Assembly (NCBI RefSeq): GCF_000633255.1
Contig: NZ_AYMJ01000031.1
Span: 372,001-436,000 of the forward strand
Direction: 5' to 3'
DNA: 64,000 bases
Source: Pseudomonas sp. H1h
GTDB lineage: Bacteria > Pseudomonadota > Gammaproteobacteria > Pseudomonadales > Pseudomonadaceae
Both the position numbers and the translations under genes were made by a program. The notes under the pieces are model-generated. The model made no database searches. It saw only the letters and a list, made by a program, of their open reading frames with translations, and had not been told where the DNA came from. Shown here in pieces: positions 7,269-15,216 of this stretch; within the stretch, counting starts at the first letter, position 1, and every line of letters starts with the position of its first letter.

Positions 7269-7982
7269 ATGATTAGACAGGTACGATTTGACAAGAAACA
7301 ACGGGTGGTCGACGAACTCGTCCGGCGCATCGAAAGCGGCCTCATGGAGGACGGCTTTCTGTTGCCCGGCGAGCATCAGTTGGCTCAGGAATTCAACGTC
7401 AGCCGTGGCACGTTGCGCGAAGCGCTGGCCGAACTGAAGCGGCGCAACTACATCGCCACGCAAAGCGGTGTCGGCTCGATTGTCACGTTCGACGGCGTGG
7501 TGCTCGACCAGCGCAGCGGCTGGGCGCAGGCGCTGGCCGACAGCGGGGCGTTGATCAACACTGAAGTGCTGCGTCTGGAAGCCGTGACCCGGCCCGACCT
7601 GCTCTCGCGCTTGGGTACCGAGCGATTCATCACCCTCGACCGCCGCCGGCGCTCCAACGACGGCACGCTGGTCTCTCTCGAACGCTCGTTGATGCCGGCC
7701 AGCGGCGGCCTGGAGAGCCTGCCGCGCGTCGGTCTGATCGACAACTCGCTGACCATCACCCTGGCCGCCTACGGCTACATCGGCGAGCGCGGCGATCAGT
7801 GGATCGGCGCCGAGCCGCTGAATGCCGAAGATGCCGAACTGCTCGGACGCCCGCAAGGCACGGTGTTCCTCAAGGCCCTGCGCACCACTTACGACCGGCA
7901 GAACCGGTTCATGGAGCAGGTCGAAAGCCTGCTCGACCCGGTGCATTTTCGCCTGCACCTGCAATTTGGAGAATCGAAATGA
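7269..7982 (+). CDS. GntR-family regulator, HutC/UTRA type
   Basis: A 237-residue regulator. The winged HTH at about residues 10-75 includes 'LAQEFNVSRGTLREALAELK', and the wing is 'GVGSIVTFDG'. A UTRA effector domain follows, with 'FITLDRRRRSNDGTLVSLER' and 'LRTTYDRQNRFMEQVESLLD' at the C-terminus. Its stop overlaps the next ATG by 4 bases (ATGA at 7979-7982), so it is co-transcribed with the ADP-ribosylglycohydrolase. It is comparable to E. coli YegW, the regulator of the yegTUV genes. TGTACA and TTAGACAG around the start codon may be an autoregulatory site. The RBS is weak; TTG 7263 is also in frame. Confidence 0.88.
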   Translation: MIRQVRFDKKQRVVDELVRRIESGLMEDGFLLPGEHQLAQEFNVSRGTLREALAELKRRNYIATQSGVGSIVTFDGVVLDQRSGWAQALADSGALINTEVLRLEAVTRPDLLSRLGTERFITLDRRRRSNDGTLVSLERSLMPASGGLESLPRVGLIDNSLTITLAAYGYIGERGDQWIGAEPLNAEDAELLGRPQGTVFLKALRTTYDRQNRFMEQVESLLDPVHFRLHLQFGESK

Positions 7983-8977
7983 CCGCGCTCAACCGTGCCC
8001 TCGGTGCGTTCTATGGCCTGGCCCTCGGTGATGCGCTGGGCATGCCGACGCAATCGCTGAACCGCGAAACGATCAAGACCCGCTTCGGCCGCATCACCGA
8101 TCTGCAGGACGCCGGTCCCCTGCAACCGATCGCCGCCAACATGCCCAAAGGCTCGATCACTGACGACACCGAACAGGCGATCCTGGTCGGCCAGTTGCTG
8201 CTTGAAGGCAAAGGTCGGATCGAGCCGGCAGTGCTCGCCCAACGGCTGATCGAGTGGGAGGCCGAGATGCAGGCCAAGGGTTCGCAGGACCTGCTTGGCC
8301 CATCGACCAAACGCGCCATTGAAATGATCCTCGCCGGCCACTCGCCGGAGGAGGCCGGGCGTTACGGCACCACCAACGGCGCGGCGATGCGCATCACCCC
8401 GGTGGGCATCGCGGCGGATGTGGCCGATCCACAGCGTTTCATCGCGGCTGTGGTGCAGGCCTGTCAGGTCACCCACAACACCACGCTGGGGATTTCCAGC
8501 GCGGCGGCTGTCGCGGCAGTGGTCTCGGCCGGGATCAACGGCATGGATCTGGGCGAGGCGCTGAACCTCGGCCAGCAGATTGCGCAACAGGCAGAAGCGC
8601 ACGGGCACTGGGTCGCCGGTGGGCGCATCGCTTCGCGCATCAGTTGGGCGCGCAGCATCAGCGTCGACAGCGACAAGGCGCTGTTGGCGGACTTGCTGTA
8701 CGACGTAATCGGCACGTCGGTGGCGTCGCAGGAATCGGTGGTGGTCTCGTTCGCCTTGGCACAGCAAGTGGCGGTGGGCGAGATGAGCGCGTTCGATGCG
8801 CTGTGCATGGCGGCAAGCCTGGGCGGTGACACCGACACCATCGCGGCGATTCTCGGCGCCATGCTGGGGGCCTGCCTGGGCCTTGAGAGCTGGCCGGCGC
8901 CGATGATCGCCACGGTCAAGGCGGTCAATCATCTGGAGCTTGAGCCGTTGGTGCAGGGGCTGTTGGCCCTGCGTTGA
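7979..8977 (+). CDS. ADP-ribosylglycohydrolase family protein (YegU-like)
   Basis: A 332-residue all-alpha hydrolase of the ADP-ribosylglycohydrolase/dinitrogenase-reductase-activating fold. The metal-binding and catalytic motifs are intact: 'GDALGMPTQ' about residues 18-26, 'SITDDTEQ' about 58-65, 'TTNGAAMRI' about 132 and 'GGDTDTIAAILGAMLG' about 281-296. Context (GntR, permease, PfkB kinase) parallels E. coli yegU, so it may act on a nucleoside or N-glycoside rather than on ADP-ribosylated protein. That role is inferred. It overlaps the regulator by 4 bases; a tight REP pair follows the stop. Confidence 0.88.
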   Translation: MTALNRALGAFYGLALGDALGMPTQSLNRETIKTRFGRITDLQDAGPLQPIAANMPKGSITDDTEQAILVGQLLLEGKGRIEPAVLAQRLIEWEAEMQAKGSQDLLGPSTKRAIEMILAGHSPEEAGRYGTTNGAAMRITPVGIAADVADPQRFIAAVVQACQVTHNTTLGISSAAAVAAVVSAGINGMDLGEALNLGQQIAQQAEAHGHWVAGGRIASRISWARSISVDSDKALLADLLYDVIGTSVASQESVVVSFALAQQVAVGEMSAFDALCMAASLGGDTDTIAAILGAMLGACLGLESWPAPMIATVKAVNHLELEPLVQGLLALR

Positions 8978-8989
8978 TCGGGCTGACGC

Positions 8990-9041
8990 CTTCGCGAGCA
9001 AGCCCGCTCCCACAGGTGTGGGAGCGAGCCTGCTCGCGAAG
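8990..9041. repeat. REP pair, short spacer
   Basis: CTTCGCGAGCAAGCCCGCTC... is followed almost immediately by its inverted partner, ending CTGCTCGCGAAG. The arms differ by a few bases and are separated by only a couple of bases, giving a near-continuous hairpin that may work as a transcription or decay barrier after the hydrolase gene. Confidence 0.85.
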
Positions 9042-9166
9042 GCCGCACTGCACATCTTGAATATTCACCCGCAATGGATCGCACAGACAGGCCCAGGACG
9101 GCCGGGATGTCTTGTCGTTTTGCGTCATTGCCACAACCACAATAAAGGCAAACAGGAGCACTGTTC

Positions 9167-10633
9167 ATGAGTTCATCAAACGCCGGGCAAAGCGCCGGGC
9201 AACTGGAAACCCGGGGTATCGAACCGGTGCCGGAAGCCGAGTGCAACGGTCATCCGCTGCAACTGTTCTGGGTCTGGTTCGCCGCCAATATTTCCATTCT
9301 CGGTCTGCCGCTGGGCGCAACGCTGGTCGCGTTTCGCGGGCTGGCGATCTGGCAGGCAATCATCGTCGCGATCATCGGTGCTGCCGGTTCATTCGCGGTG
9401 GTGGGGATCATCTCGATTGCCGGCCGTCGTGGCCGTGCGCCGAGCCTGACGTTGTCGCGCGCGATCTTCGGCGTACGTGGCAATATCGGCCCGACGCTGG
9501 TCTCGCTGATGTCGCGTCTGGGCTGGGAAACCGTCAACACCACCACGGCAGCGTTCGTGTTGCTGTCGCTGTGCTCGATCCTGTTCGGCTCACCGGTTGA
9601 GGCGAAGAGTGCGCCGGTGCTGACGCTGATCTTCATTGCGATTTTCGTCCTGCTGACCCTGTCGGTTTCCGGCCTCGGCCACGCAACTTTGCTGGTGATC
9701 CAGAAGTGGGCGACGTACGTGTTCGGCGCGCTGAATCTTCTGGTCGGCGGCTTCCTCTGCGCCACCATCGACTGGAGCGCGGTGTTCAACGCCACGCCAG
9801 CGCCGATGAGCGCCATGATCATCGGCATCGGCACCATGGCCGCCGGCACCGGGATCGGCTGGGCCAACGCCGGTGCCGACATGTCGCGCTATCAGCACCG
9901 CAGCGTCAAAGCCGTGCGCCTGGTGGCGTCCGCCGCGTTCGGTGCGGGGATTCCGCTGGTGCTGCTGATCACCCTCGGCGGCCTGCTGTCGGTGGGCAAC
10001 AATGACCTGGCGTCGGCGACTGACCCGATCGTGGCGATCCGCGACATGCTGCCGACGTGGATGGCGGTGCCCTACCTGATCACCGCATTCGGCGGGCTGC
10101 TGCTGTCGAACAACCTCTCGGTGTACTCCGCTGGCCTGACCACGCTGACCCTCGGCCTGAAGGTCAAACGCGTTTACGCGGTGGTGGTGGATATCGTCGC
10201 GATCTTCGCCGGTTCGATCTACTTCATGCTCATCGCCGACAGCTTCTACGGCCCGTTCATCACCTTCATATCCCTGCTGGCGGTGCCGATCACTGCGTGG
10301 GTCGGGATCTTTGTGGTCGACCTGATTCACCGCCACTACTACAGCCCCAAAGACCTGCTCGACGTCAGCCCGAGCAGCGCCTACTGGTATCACGGCGGCA
10401 TCGAGTGGCGCGCATTCGGTGCGTGGGCGATTGCCATCGTACTTGGCTTCAGTTTCACCACCATCGGCACCACCGCCGAGAACGTCTGGTTCAAGGGCTT
10501 TTTGTCCGACTCGTGGCTGGGCCACAACGGTCTGGGCTGGATCGTGACCTTCGTGGTTGCCGGTGGCATTTACTGGGTCCTCGGCGGTGCAAAGGACCGT
10601 CGCGCTGCGCAAGTCGAGAATGCTCATGCCTAA
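9167..10633 (+). CDS. NCS1-family purine/pyrimidine permease
   Basis: A 488-residue inner-membrane transporter with about 12 hydrophobic segments, resembling cytosine/purine/allantoin permeases (CodB type). Family-like segments are 'LPLGATLVAFRGLAIWQAI', 'SRAIFGVRGNIGPTLVSLMS', 'GWETVNTTTAAFVLL', 'GWANAGADMSRYQ' and 'ISLLAVPITAWVGIFVVDL'. It starts at ATG after ACAGGAGCA and is followed by an overlapping PfkB kinase. In context it should import a nucleobase, nucleoside or related glycoside for the hydrolase and kinase. E. coli yegT, in the equivalent cluster, belongs to a different transporter family. Confidence 0.88.
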   Translation: MSSSNAGQSAGQLETRGIEPVPEAECNGHPLQLFWVWFAANISILGLPLGATLVAFRGLAIWQAIIVAIIGAAGSFAVVGIISIAGRRGRAPSLTLSRAIFGVRGNIGPTLVSLMSRLGWETVNTTTAAFVLLSLCSILFGSPVEAKSAPVLTLIFIAIFVLLTLSVSGLGHATLLVIQKWATYVFGALNLLVGGFLCATIDWSAVFNATPAPMSAMIIGIGTMAAGTGIGWANAGADMSRYQHRSVKAVRLVASAAFGAGIPLVLLITLGGLLSVGNNDLASATDPIVAIRDMLPTWMAVPYLITAFGGLLLSNNLSVYSAGLTTLTLGLKVKRVYAVVVDIVAIFAGSIYFMLIADSFYGPFITFISLLAVPITAWVGIFVVDLIHRHYYSPKDLLDVSPSSAYWYHGGIEWRAFGAWAIAIVLGFSFTTIGTTAENVWFKGFLSDSWLGHNGLGWIVTFVVAGGIYWVLGGAKDRRAAQVENAHA

Positions 10634-11555
10634 GATGTTGCACACCGGCCAGGTCATCATCGACCTGGTCATGGCCGTGGATCAGCTGCCGCAAGTCGGC
10701 GGTGATGTGCTCGCGCAATCGGCCGCTTTCGAGGCCGGCGGCGGTTTCAACGTCATGGCCGCTGCCGTGCGCAATGGCTTGCCAGTGGTCTATCTCGGTC
10801 GCCACGGCAGCGGGCGCTTCGGCGATCTGGCGCGCCAGGCGATGAACGCTGAAGGCATTCACATCGGCATCGAACAGCCGGCGCAGCGCGACACTGGCCT
10901 GTGCGTGGCGCTGACCGATGCATCGGCCGAGCGCAGTTTCATTTCCTATATCGGCGCCGAAGGCGAGGTCACGCAAGAGGACTTGAACAGCGTCGCGGCC
11001 GAGGCGGGCGATTATGTTTATCTCAGCGGTTACAGCTTGCTGCATGAGGGCAAGGCGCAGCCGCTGCTGGACTGGACGCTGGCGCTGCCGGCGACAATCC
11101 ATGTGGTGTTCGATCCGGGGCCGTTGGTGGAATCGCCGGATTCGCCGCTGATGCAGGCGTTGTTGCCGCGCATTGATGTGTGGACCAGCAACAGTGTCGA
11201 GGCGCTGCGCTTTACCGGCGCTGCGGACATCAGTGATGCCCTGGATCGCCTTGCCGAACACCTGCCCGACGACGTGCTGATGGTGGTGCGCGACGGGCCG
11301 CAGGGTTGCTGGATCCATCAGCGTGGCGAGCGTCAACATGTACCGGGGTTTGCGGTGAAAGCACTGGACAGCAACGGCGCGGGTGACGCGCATGCCGGGG
11401 TGTTCGTCGCCGGATTGGCGCAGGGATTGACGGCGCCTGAGGCGGCGCGAAGGGCGAATGCGGCGGCGGCTTTGGCAGTGACGCGCTGGGGGCCGGCGAC
11501 TGCGCCAGGGGCTGGCGAAGTGGATGTGTTTATCCGCGAGTCCTGCGGCGATTGA
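10626..11555 (+). CDS. PfkB-family carbohydrate kinase (YegV-like)
   Basis: A 309-residue ribokinase-fold sugar/nucleoside kinase. The N-terminal 'FEAGGGFNVMAAAVRNG' at about 32-48 is the substrate-side glycine motif, and the C-terminal PfkB signature 'DSNGAGDAHAGVFVAGLAQG' at about 247-266 has the catalytic Asp in GAGD. Several in-frame ATGs exist (10620, 10626, 10635); 10626 is chosen, overlapping the permease by 8 bases. It would phosphorylate the sugar released by the ADP-ribosylglycohydrolase-like enzyme. Substrate unknown. Last gene of the four-gene set. Confidence 0.87.
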   Translation: MPKMLHTGQVIIDLVMAVDQLPQVGGDVLAQSAAFEAGGGFNVMAAAVRNGLPVVYLGRHGSGRFGDLARQAMNAEGIHIGIEQPAQRDTGLCVALTDASAERSFISYIGAEGEVTQEDLNSVAAEAGDYVYLSGYSLLHEGKAQPLLDWTLALPATIHVVFDPGPLVESPDSPLMQALLPRIDVWTSNSVEALRFTGAADISDALDRLAEHLPDDVLMVVRDGPQGCWIHQRGERQHVPGFAVKALDSNGAGDAHAGVFVAGLAQGLTAPEAARRANAAAALAVTRWGPATAPGAGEVDVFIRESCGD

Positions 11556-11562
11556 TCCAGCG

Positions 11563-11590
11563 CTTTCGCGAGCAGGCTCGCTCCCACATG
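11563..11590. repeat. Single REP arm
   Basis: CTTTCGCGAGCAGGCTCGCT followed by CCCACATG, one REP arm without a full inverted partner. A short fragment CCTGTGGGAG at about 11619 may be the decayed second arm. Confidence 0.75.
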
Positions 11591-11694
11591 GGGTGTGTGA
11601 ACGACGCAAATCGCCTGTGGGAGATTCTATGCTGCATGGAATTTCTGCTGGCAGATATGGCCGTTCACCGCGCAGGCAGCGAACGGCCGGAACG

Positions 11695-11952
11695 TTACTG
11701 CAGATCCAGTTTGCGCGCCGCTTCTACACCGGCGGCGCTAAGCTTGATCGGCAGGTTCAACGAGTGTTCGCCGGCCTCGTTGCAGGTCACAAGACCATGG
11801 TGAATCAGCCCGCGATCCTGCAGGGCGGCGAGGGCGCTGGCCACGACTTTCTCACCGCGATAGTTGTCCAGCACCTCTTTGCCCAGTCCGCTCGGATGGG
11901 CGTGCAGCAGGCGGGTGAGGACTTCTTTTTCCAGGTTTTTATCGACGTTCAT
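11695..11952 (-). CDS. Small conserved hypothetical protein (85 aa)
   Basis: A cytoplasmic protein, M-N-V-D-K-N-L-E-K-E-V-L-T-R-L at the N-terminus. It alternates predicted helices ('LALQDRGLIHHGLVTCNEA' region) in a way that could form a small winged-helix fold, but I recognise no family. The start ATG at 11952 is preceded on the minus strand by GAGGTAACC, a usable Shine-Dalgarno. The next gene on the same strand lies 44 bases upstream. Confidence 0.65.
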   Translation of the reverse strand: MNVDKNLEKEVLTRLLHAHPSGLGKEVLDNYRGEKVVASALAALQDRGLIHHGLVTCNEAGEHSLNLPIKLSAAGVEAARKLDLQ

Positions 11953-11996
11953 GGTTACCTCTTCATGGATGTGAATAGGACGCTCGCGTCGGCGAA

Positions 11997-12326
11997 CTAC
12001 TGACCGGTGCCTTCGGAGCCCGAACCACCGGTGGTGGTTTTCGAGCCCATGCCGGCACCTGAATTGTCAGGTGGAACAGGGTTGCCGGAGGTGCCGCCCT
12101 GACGTCCCGGGTCGTTGCCCTGGGTACGTGGGTCGGTGCCGGTAGCCGGTGGCAGGGCGTTCTCGACACCCGAACCGTCGGTGTTCATACCGGGGGCACT
12201 TTGAATGGCGGGGGCTTTGGGCCGTTCGACCGGATCGGTCGGGCCGGTGCCTGCTGCGGTGGCGGCGAAGGCCGCGGGGCAGAGCAGGACGGTGAAAACG
12301 AGGGCAGTCAACCTTGACGGGATCAT
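11997..12326 (-). CDS. Small secreted Gly/Pro/Thr-rich protein
   Basis: 109 residues starting M-I-P-S-R-L-T-A-L-V-F, with a clear Sec signal peptide ending around 'CPAAFAATA'. The rest is low complexity, rich in Gly, Pro, Thr, Asn and Ser ('GNDPGRQGGTSGNPVPPDNS'), and probably disordered in the periplasm. The longer ORF start at 12461 is rejected because the signal peptide begins at 12326 after GGAGATGCCC. No family or function recognised. Confidence 0.65.
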   Translation of the reverse strand: MIPSRLTALVFTVLLCPAAFAATAAGTGPTDPVERPKAPAIQSAPGMNTDGSGVENALPPATGTDPRTQGNDPGRQGGTSGNPVPPDNSGAGMGSKTTTGGSGSEGTGQ

Positions 12327-12408
12327 AGGGCATCTCCAGTGATTGGAATCCTTACCTGTCGTTGGTCTGCCCTTGAACTGTATTGGTGCCTGATGAACGA
12401 CGAACGGT

Positions 12409-13605
12409 CTAGCTTGCCCGTACAGAGTTGAAAGGGGGGCGCCGCCAGAGCAAACGGCCAACCGTGATCAGCCAGTTCGTCAGCGCCACGCCAAGCACGG
12501 TGAGCAACAGCGTCGACATGCCTTGGTCGACGATGATTTTCCCGGCCAATAACGGGAAACCGAACACCCCAATGAAGTACGACAGACTGAACAGCAGCAG
12601 GGCCTGGGACGTGGTGCCGTGGGGTGCCTCGTTGGCGGCGAGGCCATTGATCACCGAATACGTCAGGCCATAACCGACACCCAGCAGCACCGCCGCCAGC
12701 AGGTAGCTGAAGCCGCTGTGCACGCCGAATGCGAACAGCATGATCGAACCCGGCATCAGCCCCGACAGCAGGCACGAGGCCCACAGCGGATCACGTTTGA
12801 CCACAAAGCCTGCGATCAACATTCGGCTGCCGATCGCCGCGCTCATGAAGCCAACAAAGAACAACGAGTAATCCAGTGAGTGGGCGGCGGCGTAGCTGGT
12901 CTGGAAGCTCGACAGCCCGCCGAACACGCAGCCGCCCAAACCGACCATGATGATCGGAAACAGGGCGCGCGATCCGAGCACTTGAATGGTCGCTTGCCAG
13001 GTGATTTTTGCAGCCGTTGTGGTCTGCGCGCTTTTCAGCTTTGCGCCGAGTTGCCAGAACAACAGCACGCCGATCAGGCTCGCCAGCGCGGCCAGATAAA
13101 ACGCCGAAGTCAGCGGCAGCCCCAACGCACTGGCTGCTCGCCCGAGCAACGGGCCGCTGCCGATGCCGGTCATCATGCTGCCGGACAGCAAGGCAAAGTA
13201 TTTCGCCCGCTGCGCTGGACTCACCAGACTGGCGACGATGATCGGCCCCAGCGTATAGAAAACACCCCAGCCCAACCCCAGCAGCAAACCGAAAAACAGC
13301 AGCAGATCACCGAACCCCGGCGTCAGCGCAAAACCCAGACTCGCCGCTACCAGCAACAGGCCGAACAAGGCAATCGAACGCGCCGCTCCGAGCAGATCGG
13401 ACAAGTGCCCGGACACCAGCACCGCGACGAATGTACTGAGCATCGCTGCACTGATCACGCTGCCGGCATCGTGCTCGTTGCCACCGCGCGAGCCGATCAG
13501 CAACGACAGCAGAAACGTCGAGCCGTAAGACAGCGACAACAGATAACTGGCGAGGCAGAACAGGCCGAACAGTCGGCCCGAGACCTGGGGTGTCGCTTGA
13601 GGCAT
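12409..13605 (-). CDS. MFS transporter
   Basis: A 398-residue inner-membrane protein with about 12 hydrophobic segments. The loop between segments 2 and 3 has 'SGHLSDLLGAARSIALFGLL', the G-x-x-x-D-R/K-type motif A of the major facilitator superfamily. No substrate-specific motif is recognised; it could be a drug or metabolite exporter. It is transcribed on the minus strand, away from the HD-domain gene upstream. The C-terminus ends in a short basic tail. Confidence 0.85.
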   Translation of the reverse strand: MPQATPQVSGRLFGLFCLASYLLSLSYGSTFLLSLLIGSRGGNEHDAGSVISAAMLSTFVAVLVSGHLSDLLGAARSIALFGLLLVAASLGFALTPGFGDLLLFFGLLLGLGWGVFYTLGPIIVASLVSPAQRAKYFALLSGSMMTGIGSGPLLGRAASALGLPLTSAFYLAALASLIGVLLFWQLGAKLKSAQTTTAAKITWQATIQVLGSRALFPIIMVGLGGCVFGGLSSFQTSYAAAHSLDYSLFFVGFMSAAIGSRMLIAGFVVKRDPLWASCLLSGLMPGSIMLFAFGVHSGFSYLLAAVLLGVGYGLTYSVINGLAANEAPHGTTSQALLLFSLSYFIGVFGFPLLAGKIIVDQGMSTLLLTVLGVALTNWLITVGRLLWRRPPFNSVRAS

Positions 13606-13716
13606 GACGCGGTTCCTTGACCGGGAGAATTGAGCCTCCTCTATCTATCACGGCAGGTGCGCGGGTTAGGTCCGAGCTTGCTGAAGTCAGGATCACTGCG
13701 CACCGGAGTAACCGCC

Positions 13717-14370
13717 TCAGACGATGCCGATTTCTTCCTTGAGCTGCTCCATGAAACCCTGCAGACGCTGATGACGGATCTGTGCCAGCCGCTGACCGGC
13801 TCTGGTCTGGAAACCCTTGGCGAGGTGCAGCAGTTTGGTCTGGAAATGATCGAGACAAAAACGTTTGTCGTCGTAGTCGCGTGCTTTGGCTTCGGGGTCG
13901 AGCGGGTCGTACAGCGCACTGCCCATGCGCCCGGCGATGTAGAAGGTACGGGCGACGCCAAGCATGCCTAATGAATCGAGCCGGTCAGCGTCCTGGACGA
14001 GCTTCGCCTCAAGGGTGAGCGGGGTGATGTCGGCGGAGAAACTGTGGGCTTCGATGGCGTGGACGACGGCGGCGATTTTGCTTTTGGGCCAATCCAGTTC
14101 AGCCAGCACCTTTGCGGCTTTCTCGGCGGCGAGACGCGAAGCCTGCGAGCGCAGCGGCGAGTTCTTCTCGACAGCCACGCAGTCGTGCAGCAACACCGCG
14201 GCGAGCAGCACTTCAACGTCACCACCTTCCTCGGCCTGCAAGGTGCGCACGTTGTGCCAGACCCGTTGCAGGTGAGCGAGGTCGTGGGCGCCGTCGTCGG
14301 AGGGTTCGAGGGCGTGGGGCAGCAGTTCGCTGGCGAGGGTGATCAGAGGGGCAAAAACGCTGGCAGACAT
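13717..14370 (-). CDS. HD-domain phosphohydrolase
   Basis: 217 residues. The metal-binding HD motif is 'AAVLLHDCVAVEKNSP' at about residues 57-72, preceded by 'DGAHDLAHLQRVWHNV', whose His residues contribute ligands, and followed by 'KLVQDADRLDSLGMLGVAR', carrying the distal Asp. This resembles the YedJ/uncharacterised HD hydrolase group acting on nucleotides. The frame stays open far upstream but passes through an intergenic repeat; the start at 14370 (MSASVFAPLITL) is preceded on the minus strand by AAGGACACTT. Confidence 0.85.
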   Translation of the reverse strand: MSASVFAPLITLASELLPHALEPSDDGAHDLAHLQRVWHNVRTLQAEEGGDVEVLLAAVLLHDCVAVEKNSPLRSQASRLAAEKAAKVLAELDWPKSKIAAVVHAIEAHSFSADITPLTLEAKLVQDADRLDSLGMLGVARTFYIAGRMGSALYDPLDPEAKARDYDDKRFCLDHFQTKLLHLAKGFQTRAGQRLAQIRHQRLQGFMEQLKEEIGIV

Positions 14371-14400
14371 AAGTGTCCTTTCAAGTTGAGTTGCGCTTCT

Positions 14401-14490
14401 GTGGCGAGGCGATTTATCTCCAATGGACTGCGCAGCAGTCCCTTGGTCAGGGCCGCTTCGCGCCCCATCGGGGATAAATCCCCTCGCCAC
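14401..14490. repeat. Intergenic inverted repeat, GTGGCGAGG(G/C)GATTTAT family
   Basis: The left arm starts GTGGCGAGGCGATTTATCTC and the right arm ends GATAAATCCCCTCGCCAC. The arms extend about 40 bases with mismatches around GCTGCGCAGCAG / CGCTTCGCG. This differs from the REP sequence found elsewhere in the window. It sits between divergently transcribed HD and GNAT genes. Confidence 0.75.
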
Positions 14491-14577
14491 TGTACTAGAC
14501 AGGTTGTGTATTGGCATGTGACGAGCGCCGCGTCCGGCCTTAGTATGGCGCTTTCCCTTTTCCGACAAGGCCCGTCC

Positions 14578-15057
14578 ATGACGATCGAAATCCGCCCGGC
14601 GACCCCCAGCGACGCTCCGCAAATCCTCGCCTTCATCACCGAACTGGCAGATTTCGAAAAGGCCCGCCACGAAGTCATCGCCAGCGTCACCGACATCGAA
14701 CGCAGCCTGTTCAGCGAAGGCGCCACGGCGCACGGCCTGATCTGCCTGCGCGACGCTGTGCCGATCGGTTTTGCGGTGTTCTTCTTCAGCTATTCGACGT
14801 GGCTCGGCAGCAACTGCCTGTACCTCGAAGACCTCTACATCACCCCCGAACAACGCGGCGGCGGTGCCGGCAAAACCCTGCTTCGGCATCTGGCGAAAAT
14901 CGCCTGCGACAATGATTGCGGGCGCTTCGAATGGAGCGTGCTGGACTGGAACACCCCGGCCATCGAATTCTACAAATCCCTGGGGGCGCAACCGCAGGAA
15001 GAGTGGGTGCGCTATCGCATGGATGGCAAGGTGTTGCGCGAGTTTGCCGAGGGCTGA
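14578..15057 (+). CDS. GNAT-family N-acetyltransferase (diamine/SSAT-like)
   Basis: A 159-residue acetyl-CoA-dependent acyltransferase. The N-terminus 'IEIRPATPSDAPQILAFI' and 'ELADFEKA' resemble the spermidine/spermine N1-acetyltransferase group. The acetyl-CoA motif is 'LYLEDLYITPEQRGGGAGKT' at about 80-99, with the 'RGGGAG' phosphate loop, and the C-terminal motif B is 'VLDWNTPAIEFYKSLGA' about 121-137. The start at 14578 is chosen over an upstream in-frame extension because the latter traverses the intergenic repeat. Substrate not determined; thialysine or a polyamine are the usual ones for close relatives. Confidence 0.87.
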   Translation: MTIEIRPATPSDAPQILAFITELADFEKARHEVIASVTDIERSLFSEGATAHGLICLRDAVPIGFAVFFFSYSTWLGSNCLYLEDLYITPEQRGGGAGKTLLRHLAKIACDNDCGRFEWSVLDWNTPAIEFYKSLGAQPQEEWVRYRMDGKVLREFAEG

Positions 15058-15216
15058 GGTAAATGATGGCAATCCAATGTTGAATCGATTGCCGTCACCG
15101 CTCTAGTCCGGCATTCTACGCGCCATTTTTGCGCGCTCACGGACGACATCTGCAATGCCTCTGGCACAATTTCTCCACGCCCGTGGAGCCTTCGCTGCGT
15201 CAATGAGTGACCGGCG

